Position numbers and translations under genes: made by a program. Positions 9,021 to 15,775 of a stretch of DNA of 64,000 bases are shown in pieces; the stretch's first letter is position 1; every line of letters starts with the position of its first letter. The DNA comes from Sva-07 sp963828415 (GTDB taxonomy: Bacteria; Actinomycetota; Acidimicrobiia; Acidimicrobiales; Ilumatobacteraceae): the NCBI GenBank assembly GCA_963828415.1, contig CAWHEI010000003.1, positions 124,001 to 188,000 of the forward strand, read 5' to 3'. The notes under the pieces are model-generated. The model was not told where the DNA came from, made no database searches, and was given only the letters and a program-made list of their open reading frames with translations.

Positions 9021-10346
9021 GTGAAACATCGACATCTGCTGCTGATCGGCGTCGCCGCCGCAACCGTGGTGGCGGCCTGTTCGTCATCCAACGACGACGC
9101 TGCGCCGAACACCGACCCTCCCACGACCGTGGCATCGACCACAGCGCCCACGACGGTGGCGCCGACGACCACGATCGACCCGGCCGAGGCCCGCACCATC
9201 GAGCAGGTCAACGAGTACGTGGCGCAGGCAGCAGCGTTCGACCAGGCGGGCGCCGACGCTCAGTTCCCCCAGGGGCTGACGTTTGCTGCAGGCGGTGCGC
9301 CCGGGTACTCGCGCTACGTGTTTCGCGAACATTCGGGCGGGGTCGTGCCCACGCTCGTGGAAGGCCCGATCAACGGGACGGTCCGCTGCCAGGACGAAGC
9401 GCTGCCCTGCTCCTATCTGGAACTGAAGGAACTGGCGGCGTCGGGCGACCCGATCCCTGCCGAGCTCCAGATGACACCCGAGGAGCTGACCACGCTCGTT
9501 GCGCAGCTCGACGAGCTCAACGCGTTCGCCGAGGCACATCGTGACGTCAACAGCGCCTGCGCAGAGGGCTTCGTCAGCGATCAGATCCAGACCGCCAACA
9601 TGGGCTCGCACTTCTACCAACCGGCGTGGATCGGCGACGGATTCTTCCCGTCACGCCCGGAGATCCTGCTGTACGCGCTCGCCGATGGCACCATGCCGTC
9701 CGGACCGGTCGGCCAGTGCGTCAACGGCGTGTGGAACGGTCCGCCGATGACGCTGGTGGGCACGTCGTTCATCATCCCGCCGCAAGTGATCGGCAACGAC
9801 CACCCCGACACGTTCGCCGGCCCCCTCGACAACTGGCACATCCATTACAACCTGTGCCGCGGCAATGCGCAGGGGCGCGACACGTTCATCCCGAAGAGCG
9901 AGTGCGAGGCGGCCGGCGGCAACTTCTCCGCGGCACTGGGCTGGATGATCCACGCCTGGGTCGATCCTGTGCACGACAACCAACTCGGCGTGTTCGGCAT
10001 GTGGAACTCGTCGATCCAGCCGGTGATGGACGCCGACACGATCCTCGAGACTCGCGAGGTGCGCGGCTCCGACTTCCCCGAGGGCGCCCAGCAGTCGCTG
10101 ATCACCGACTTCCTGTACAACGGCGACCTCGAGGTGAAGGTCGGCCAGCCGCTGTTCTTCAACAACGTCGACTCGGTGCCCCACACGGTCACCGCTGGAA
10201 CGCCCGCCGACCCCGCACTCGACGAGTTCGACTCGGGGCTGCTGACCCCGGGCACCAACTTCGCCCTCACGTTCGACTCGCCGGGCGTGTACTCGTTGTT
10301 CTGCACGCTGCACCCCGACATGGTCGCCAACGTCACCGTCGACTGA
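9021..10346 (+). CDS. Cupredoxin-domain lipoprotein with an unrecognised N-terminal domain
   Basis: A 441-residue exported lipoprotein. The signal peptide ends in VAAC (Cys20) and is followed by a Pro/Thr linker to about residue 55. Residues 60-360 form a domain I do not recognise, with several Cys and the His-rich stretch NWHIHYNLC. The last 90 residues look like a plastocyanin-type fold with type 1 copper ligands: His388 (VPHTV) and Cys428, His431, Met434 (CTLHPDM). A role in electron transfer or copper chemistry outside the membrane is likely but the substrate is unknown. A TACGGT box at 8980 and purine-rich sequence before the GTG suggest its own promoter with a leader of about 35 nt. Confidence 0.75.
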   Translation: MKHRHLLLIGVAAATVVAACSSSNDDAAPNTDPPTTVASTTAPTTVAPTTTIDPAEARTIEQVNEYVAQAAAFDQAGADAQFPQGLTFAAGGAPGYSRYVFREHSGGVVPTLVEGPINGTVRCQDEALPCSYLELKELAASGDPIPAELQMTPEELTTLVAQLDELNAFAEAHRDVNSACAEGFVSDQIQTANMGSHFYQPAWIGDGFFPSRPEILLYALADGTMPSGPVGQCVNGVWNGPPMTLVGTSFIIPPQVIGNDHPDTFAGPLDNWHIHYNLCRGNAQGRDTFIPKSECEAAGGNFSAALGWMIHAWVDPVHDNQLGVFGMWNSSIQPVMDADTILETREVRGSDFPEGAQQSLITDFLYNGDLEVKVGQPLFFNNVDSVPHTVTAGTPADPALDEFDSGLLTPGTNFALTFDSPGVYSLFCTLHPDMVANVTVD

Positions 10347-10352
10347 CGCCAC

Positions 10353-10358
10353 TACCAT
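10353..10358 (+). promoter_or_regulatory. -10-like box TACCAT for the PhyH gene
   Basis: The box ends 7 nt before the GTG at 10366, matching a leaderless transcript. It lies only 6 nt after the previous gene's stop. Confidence 0.5.
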
Positions 10359-10365
10359 CGGCGGC

Positions 10366-11223
10366 GTGCTGAGCGCCGAGCAGATCGAGTCGTATGAACG
10401 TGATGGCTTTCTCGTGGTGGACGACTTCGTGTCTGCCGACGACCGGGCCCGCCTCCGCGAGCGCGCCATCGACATCGTCGATGCGTGGGAACCGTCCGAG
10501 CAGCGGTCCGTGTTCACCACCAACGAACAGGCCCGGGTGTCCGACAGCGAGTTCCTCGCCAGCGGATCGACGGTCTGGTGCTTCTTCGAGGAGGATGCAT
10601 TCGGTCCCGACGGCGAGCTGACCCAGCCGAAGGAGCTCAGCATCAACAAGATCGGCCACGCCCAGCACGACCTCGACGACGAGTTCGAACGGTTCTCCTA
10701 CAACCCCCGACTCGCCGAGATCGCCGACGACATCGGGATGGTCGATGCTCGCGCGCTGCAGTCGATGTACATCTTCAAGCAACCGCACATCGGCGGCGAG
10801 GTCGGCTGCCACCAGGACGCCACGTTCCTGTACACCGACCCGATCACCGTCACCGGGTTCTGGTTCGCGATCGAGGACGCGACCCTCGAGAACGGGTGCC
10901 TGTGGGCGGCGCCCGGCGGCCATCGGGGCCCGCTGCGCCAGCTCTTCAAACGCAACGGCTCCGGCGAGGGCACCGTCATGGAGCAGCTCGATGCGACCCC
11001 GCTGCCCACACCGCCGCCCGCGGGTGACGACCTCGTCCCGTTGGAAGTGCCCGCCGGCACGCTCGTGGTGTTGAACGGCAAGTTGCCGCACTGGAGCGAC
11101 GTCAACCGCTCGGGCACCAGCCGTCACGCGTACACACTGCACTGCGTGTCCGGCGCCGCCGACTACCCCGACTGGAACTGGCTGCAGCGTCCCGGCAACA
11201 TGCCGTTGCGACCGCTCGGCTGA
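10366..11223 (+). CDS. Phytanoyl-CoA dioxygenase (PhyH) family oxygenase
   Basis: Fe(II)/2-oxoglutarate-dependent dioxygenase of 285 residues, cytoplasmic. The iron-binding facial triad is visible: His and Asp in CHQDATF near residue 146 and the distal His in LPHWSDVN near 243, followed by Arg in SGTSRHAYT that would bind 2-oxoglutarate. PhyH proteins hydroxylate varied small molecules and the substrate cannot be deduced. The GTG start follows a TACCAT box. It lies between two genes of nucleoside salvage, but I see no specific link to that pathway. Confidence 0.85.
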   Translation: MLSAEQIESYERDGFLVVDDFVSADDRARLRERAIDIVDAWEPSEQRSVFTTNEQARVSDSEFLASGSTVWCFFEEDAFGPDGELTQPKELSINKIGHAQHDLDDEFERFSYNPRLAEIADDIGMVDARALQSMYIFKQPHIGGEVGCHQDATFLYTDPITVTGFWFAIEDATLENGCLWAAPGGHRGPLRQLFKRNGSGEGTVMEQLDATPLPTPPPAGDDLVPLEVPAGTLVVLNGKLPHWSDVNRSGTSRHAYTLHCVSGAADYPDWNWLQRPGNMPLRPLG

Positions 11224-11238
11224 CCGAGCACGACTCGG

Positions 11239-11244
11239 TAGCGT
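11239..11244 (+). promoter_or_regulatory. -10-like box TAGCGT for the second adenosine deaminase
   Basis: Six nt separate the box from ATG 11251, so transcription would begin at the start codon itself. Confidence 0.55.
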
Positions 11245-11250
11245 GGCTCC

Positions 11251-12339
11251 ATGTCACTGGCCGACCTGATCCAACGAGCGCCCAAGGCGCTGCTCCACGA
11301 CCACCTCGACGGCGGCGTTCGTCCTCGCACCGTCATCGAACTCGCGGAGGAGTTCGGGTACCGGGATCTCCCGACGACCGACGTGGACGATCTGGCCACC
11401 TGGTTCAATCGGGGCGCCAAGCGCAACGATCTGGTGCTGTACCTCGAGACATTCGCCCACACCGTCGGGGTGATGCAGGATCGTGACGCGATCGAACGGG
11501 TCGCCTTCGAATGCGCCCAGGACCTCGCCGCCGACGGCGTCGTGTACGCCGAGGTCCGCTTCGCACCCGAGTTGAGCACCGAGAAGGGCATGACGCTCGA
11601 CGAGGTGATGGAGGCAGTGCTCGACGGGTTCCGGCGCGGGTCGGCCGACACCGACCTGACCATCTACGCGATCGTGTCCGCGATGCGGACCGCTGCCCGA
11701 TCGCTCGAGATCGCCGAGCTGGCGGTGCGCTTCCGTGACGCCGGCGTGGTCGGCTTCGACATCGCGGGCGCCGAGGCCGGCTACCCGCCGTCGCGGCATC
11801 TCGATGCGTTCCAGTACGTCAACCGCGAGAACTTCCATTCGACGATCCATGCCGGCGAGGCGTTCGGGCTGCCGTCGATCTGGGAGGCGGTGCAGTTCTG
11901 CGGGGCCGAGCGCCTCGGACATGGCGTGCGGATCGTCGACGACATCGACCCCGGCGAAGGTCTCGGTTCGGAGAAGCTGGGTCGGCTGGCGACGTACATC
12001 CGCGACCGGCGGATCCCGCTCGAGCTGTGCCCGACGTCGAACGTCAACACCGGCGTCGTGCCGTCGATCGCCGACCATCCGATCGGGATGCTGCGGCGTC
12101 TGCGGTTCCGGGTCACGGTCAACACCGACAACCGGTTGATGAGCAATACGTCGATGACCAAGGAGATGCAGAAACTCCACGAAGCCTTCGAGTGGGGTCT
12201 CGACGACTTCGAATGGCTCACGGTGAATGCGATGAAGTCGTCGTTCGCTCCGTTCCCCGAGCGGTTGAAGCTGATCAACGGCGTGATCAAGCCGCGGTAC
12301 TCGATCCTCAAGAGCGAACTGTCGCTCGGGGCGGCCTGA
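11251..12339 (+). CDS. add: Adenosine deaminase (second copy)
   Basis: Second zinc-dependent adenosine deaminase, 362 residues, with the same motif set as the copy at 7863: LLHDHLDGGVRP, FDIAGAE, HAGEAFG, RLGHGVRI and NTDNRLMSN. The two copies look like diverged paralogues; conserved blocks match but linkers differ (this one has STIHAGE where the first has TIHASE, the former being closer to classical Add). It runs into upp, whose ATG is one base after its stop, forming a two-gene salvage unit. Either copy might instead act on a related purine nucleoside. Confidence 0.92.
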   Translation: MSLADLIQRAPKALLHDHLDGGVRPRTVIELAEEFGYRDLPTTDVDDLATWFNRGAKRNDLVLYLETFAHTVGVMQDRDAIERVAFECAQDLAADGVVYAEVRFAPELSTEKGMTLDEVMEAVLDGFRRGSADTDLTIYAIVSAMRTAARSLEIAELAVRFRDAGVVGFDIAGAEAGYPPSRHLDAFQYVNRENFHSTIHAGEAFGLPSIWEAVQFCGAERLGHGVRIVDDIDPGEGLGSEKLGRLATYIRDRRIPLELCPTSNVNTGVVPSIADHPIGMLRRLRFRVTVNTDNRLMSNTSMTKEMQKLHEAFEWGLDDFEWLTVNAMKSSFAPFPERLKLINGVIKPRYSILKSELSLGAA

Positions 12340-12340
12340 C

Positions 12341-12976
12341 ATGGCGGTCGAGACCACCCTCGTCGATCACCCGGTCTGCACTGACGCGTTGGCGCAGATC
12401 CGCGATCGCGACACCCCCAATGCGCTGTTCCGCCAGAACCTCGAGCGCATCGGCGGCCTGTTGATCGCCGAGGCGACCCGGTCGTTGCCGACCGTCGAGG
12501 GGACCGTCGAGACGCCGTTGACGACGGCTCGGGCCGTCCGCATCGCCGTGCAGCCGGTGGTCGTCCCGATTCTGCGCGCCGGCCTCGGTTTCGTCGGACC
12601 GGCCCAGGATCTGCTCCCGAACGCCGACATCGGATTCATCGGTATGGCTCGCAATGAAGCGACCCACCAGCCCGAGCCGTACGTCAACAAGCTCCCCGAG
12701 TCGCTCGCCGGTCGACCGGTGATCGTGCTCGACCCGATGCTGGCAACCGGCGGCTCGCTGATCCACACGATTCGGTTGTTGCTCGAACGCGATGCTCCCG
12801 CGCCGATCACGGTCGTGTGTGCCCTGGCGGCGCCCGAGGGCATCGCTGCACTCGAAGCAGCCGGCCTCCCGGTCCGGCTCTTCACCGCCGCGATCGACGA
12901 TCACCTCAACGACGACGCCTTCATCGTCCCGGGCCTCGGCGACGCCGGCGACCGCCAATTCGGCACCCCCGCCTGA
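12341..12976 (+). CDS. upp: Uracil phosphoribosyltransferase
   Basis: Cytoplasmic salvage enzyme making UMP from uracil and PRPP; 211 residues, the usual size. The PRPP-binding loop VIVLDPMLATGGSL is at about residues 127-140, and the N-terminal Arg-rich region and the segment VPILRAGLGFVG near 72 match the family. The C-terminal uracil-binding portion has FIVPGLGDAGDRQFGT. It follows the second adenosine deaminase with one base between stop and start, and is the last gene before a bidirectional hairpin at 13003. Confidence 0.95.
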   Translation: MAVETTLVDHPVCTDALAQIRDRDTPNALFRQNLERIGGLLIAEATRSLPTVEGTVETPLTTARAVRIAVQPVVVPILRAGLGFVGPAQDLLPNADIGFIGMARNEATHQPEPYVNKLPESLAGRPVIVLDPMLATGGSLIHTIRLLLERDAPAPITVVCALAAPEGIAALEAAGLPVRLFTAAIDDHLNDDAFIVPGLGDAGDRQFGTPA

Positions 12977-13002
12977 CGCCGCCCGCTCGGCCCTCGCGAC
13001 AC

Positions 13003-13055
13003 CCGAAATTCGGAGCGAACGTCGCGCTGAGCGCGATCTCGGCTCCGAATTTCGG
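13003..13055. terminator. Nested hairpin between convergent genes, palindrome family A
   Basis: Outer arms 13003-13016 and 13042-13055 pair perfectly over 14 bp, and an inner stem TCGCGC/GCGCGA closes a TGA loop. A-rich and T-rich ends allow termination in both directions between upp and the phosphohexomutase gene. Outer CCGAAAT/ATTTCGG and the inner tip match the hairpin at 505-557. Confidence 0.75.
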
Positions 13056-13073
13056 ATTGGGGATGTGGGCGGA

Positions 13074-14723
13074 TCAGCGCGTGAGCGCGGCGAGGAGGGC
13101 CTCGAGGGCGGCGCGATCGAGGTCGACGGCTTCGCCGTAGAGCTTGACCTTGGGTTCGGTGCCGCTCGGGCGGATCTGGAGGCGCACTCCCCCGTCGAGC
13201 ATCAGGCGCACCAGGTTCGCTTCGGGGTAGGTCTGCACCGACACCACGGCGCGTCCGCCCACCTCGGTCGGCGGGTCGGCCTCGATCGAGGCGACCCACG
13301 CCGCACCGTCAGCGGGCGGCATCTTCACCGACAACTCGGCGGTCACGTAGCGCCCGAAGCGATCGGCGATCGCGTCGAGGCGGTCCTGCAGCGTCTGGCC
13401 CTCCGACTCGGCGACCGCCGCGATCTCGGCCATCAACACCGCCGCGGTGATGCCGTCCTTGTCGAGCGGACGCTGCGCCACCAGATAGCCGAGCGCCTGT
13501 TCGTAGCCGAGCATCAGGCGAAGGTCCGGCCGCTCGGTGGCGATCTTGCCGATGTACTTGAAGCCGGTGAACGTCTCCTCGCTGTGCACGCCGGCGGCCT
13601 CGGCCATCCGGGCCAGCAGCGACGACGACACGAGCGTGGTCACCACGAGCCGGTCGTCACCGGTGGTGTTGGCGAGGATGTAGTCGGCGAACAGCCAGCC
13701 GATCTCGTCACCGCTCAGCCGCCGCCACGAGCCATCGGCCTGCGGGATCGCGACCCCGAGCCGATCGGCGTCGGGATCGTTGGCGAGCGCGACCTTGGCA
13801 TCACACGCTGCCGCTTCGGCGAGCAGGAGGTCCATCGCCCCCGGCTCTTCCGGATTCGGGAACGACACCGTGGGGAACGTGCCGTCGGGCTCCTGCTGCG
13901 CGGCGACCACGAACGGGGTCGGGAATCCGGCCGCCTCGAAGGCCCGCAGCACCACGGCACCGCCGACACCGTGCATCGCCGTGTACGCCACTGGCACCCC
14001 CGGCACATCTGGACGCAGGCGCACCGACGGGACGAACTCGATGTAGCGGTCCGCCCACGAGTCGTCGAGGCGTTCGATGAGGTGATGGTCGGCAGGGGCG
14101 AGCTCGACGGTCAACGGATCGAATCGGCCGATGCGGTCGGCAATGTCGGTGTCGATCGGCGCCACGATCTGCGAACCGGTGTCGAGGTAGACCTTGTAGC
14201 CGTTGTCGGCCGGCGGGTTGTGCGACGCCGTCACGACGACGCCGGCCGCGGCACCGATCCCCGTGATCGACCACGCCAGTACCGGCGTCGGTTGCACGCC
14301 GGGGTGCAACATCGAGCGAATGCCCATCGCCGCGAGCACCCGGGCGGTGTCGTCGGCGAACAGGTCACTCTTGCGGCGAGCGTCGTGCGCAATCACCACG
14401 CCGCGGCGTGCCGCATCAGGGATCTCGCCCGACGCCTCGCCGTCGAGCAACCAGCGACCGAGGCCTGCTGCAGCCTGACGGACGACGAGACGGTTCATCC
14501 GCATCGACCCTGCCGCGACCGCGGCTCGCAGCCCGGCCGTTCCGAACTGCAGACGGCCGGAAAACCGCTCGGCGAGCGCGGCCACCTCGCCGGCTCGTGC
14601 GGCGGCGATCAGCAGCGAGAGCTCATCGCTGATGTCGACGTCGGGCTCAGCCTCGAGCCATGCGGTGGCGGTTGCGATCAGAGTGTCGGCGCCCGAAGCG
14701 GGCGTAACGTCGAGTTCAGCCAT
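13074..14723 (-). CDS. Phosphoglucomutase/phosphomannomutase family enzyme
   Basis: Alpha-D-phosphohexomutase of 549 residues, interconverting hexose 1- and 6-phosphates. The active-site serine loop VVTASHNPPADNGYK is near residue 170, the metal loop DPDADRLGVA follows near 315, the sugar-binding loop GYEQALGYL near 410 and the phosphate loop RPSGTEPKVKLY near 525. Length and N-terminal extension fit the PGM2-like class that also acts on pentose phosphates (phosphopentomutase activity), which would suit the nearby nucleoside salvage genes. The ATG at 14723 overlaps the end of the upstream kinase gene by 8 nt; a GTG lies just before it. Confidence 0.9.
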   Translation of the reverse strand: MAELDVTPASGADTLIATATAWLEAEPDVDISDELSLLIAAARAGEVAALAERFSGRLQFGTAGLRAAVAAGSMRMNRLVVRQAAAGLGRWLLDGEASGEIPDAARRGVVIAHDARRKSDLFADDTARVLAAMGIRSMLHPGVQPTPVLAWSITGIGAAAGVVVTASHNPPADNGYKVYLDTGSQIVAPIDTDIADRIGRFDPLTVELAPADHHLIERLDDSWADRYIEFVPSVRLRPDVPGVPVAYTAMHGVGGAVVLRAFEAAGFPTPFVVAAQQEPDGTFPTVSFPNPEEPGAMDLLLAEAAACDAKVALANDPDADRLGVAIPQADGSWRRLSGDEIGWLFADYILANTTGDDRLVVTTLVSSSLLARMAEAAGVHSEETFTGFKYIGKIATERPDLRLMLGYEQALGYLVAQRPLDKDGITAAVLMAEIAAVAESEGQTLQDRLDAIADRFGRYVTAELSVKMPPADGAAWVASIEADPPTEVGGRAVVSVQTYPEANLVRLMLDGGVRLQIRPSGTEPKVKLYGEAVDLDRAALEALLAALTR

Positions 14724-15741
14724 CACCGATCAGGTTACGCAGCTCGACCAGCGGACGAGGTCCGACGTGGCCGATCACCTCGGCCGCAGCGATCGCGCCG
14801 TAGCGGCCGCACGTCTCGAGATCGCGGCCCGAGGTCAACCCGTGGAGGAATCCAGCGGCGAACAGATCGCCGGCACCTGTGGTGTCGATCACCTTGTCGA
14901 CGGCCATGGCCGGCACGCGCAGCAGGTCGTCGGGGGTCACGATCACGCACCCCTCGGCGCCCACGGTGATCGCGGCGAACTCGCACTCGTCACGCAACGC
15001 CGCCACCGCATCGTCGAACGAGTCGAGCTGGTACAGCGACAGCAACTCGTCGTGGTTGCCGAACAGGAGGTCGACGCGGTCCTGCACGAGGGCTCGGAAA
15101 TCGTCGCGGTGACGGTCGACGCAGAACGAGTCGGACAGCGTCAACGACACCATGCGGCCGTGCCCGTGGGCGACTTCGGCGGCGCGGCGGAACGCAGCCT
15201 TCGCGTCGTCGCGGTCGAACAGATACCCCTCCATGTACAGCACGTGCGAGTCGGCCACGACCGACTCGTCGAGATCGTCGATGCACAGTTCGCTCGACAC
15301 GCCGAGGTAGGTGTTCATCGTGCGCTCGGCGTCCGGTGTCACCACGATCACACACCGGCCCGTCGGCGTTCCGTGATCGCCGGGTGGCCGGTGAAAGGTG
15401 ACGCCGACGGCGCGCATGTCGTGTCCGAAGACGTCGCCGAGATCGTCGCCGTTCACCTTGCCGATGTAGGCGGCACGGCCACCGAGGCTGGCGACACCGA
15501 CGACGGTGTTGGCTGCCGACCCGCCGCTCATCTCGACCGCACGGTCGAGCGCCGCGTACAGCTCGACGGCCCGTTCGGTCTCGATCAGCGTCATCGAGCC
15601 CTTCACGAGGGCGTGGAGTTCCAGGAACTGATCCTCAGCAGGAGCGATCACATCGACCAACGCATTGCCGATGCCGACCACGTCGAATCGGGCGGGCGAG
15701 GTGCTGGATCCGGTGGAGAACCGTCGGGTCAGGTCGGACAC
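14716..15741 (-). CDS. PfkB-family kinase, adenosine-kinase-like
   Basis: Ribokinase-fold sugar or nucleoside kinase, 341 residues. The N-terminus has DVVGIGNALVDVIA, the substrate GG region appears as MSGGSAANTVVGVASLGG near 85-102, and the C-terminal PfkB signature DTTGAGDLFAAGFL near 285 carries the catalytic Asp. The overall pattern is closest to adenosine kinase-like members, which would phosphorylate nucleosides brought in by the importer upstream; this substrate is inference. GTG 15741 is used because TAGCGT lies 8 nt before it. Its end overlaps the phosphohexomutase start, so the two are co-translated. Confidence 0.85.
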   Translation of the reverse strand: MSDLTRRFSTGSSTSPARFDVVGIGNALVDVIAPAEDQFLELHALVKGSMTLIETERAVELYAALDRAVEMSGGSAANTVVGVASLGGRAAYIGKVNGDDLGDVFGHDMRAVGVTFHRPPGDHGTPTGRCVIVVTPDAERTMNTYLGVSSELCIDDLDESVVADSHVLYMEGYLFDRDDAKAAFRRAAEVAHGHGRMVSLTLSDSFCVDRHRDDFRALVQDRVDLLFGNHDELLSLYQLDSFDDAVAALRDECEFAAITVGAEGCVIVTPDDLLRVPAMAVDKVIDTTGAGDLFAAGFLHGLTSGRDLETCGRYGAIAAAEVIGHVGPRPLVELRNLIGDG

Positions 15742-15775
15742 GAGGGACCACGCTACCGGGGGTACCCTCGCGTCA
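15742..15775. promoter_or_regulatory. Divergent leaderless promoters, kinase and aminopeptidase
   Basis: Only 34 nt separate the two start codons. On the minus strand TAGCGT (15750-15755) lies 8 nt before GTG 15741; on the plus strand TACCCT (15763-15768) lies 7 nt before ATG 15776. The -35 regions must lie inside the opposite gene. Confidence 0.6.
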
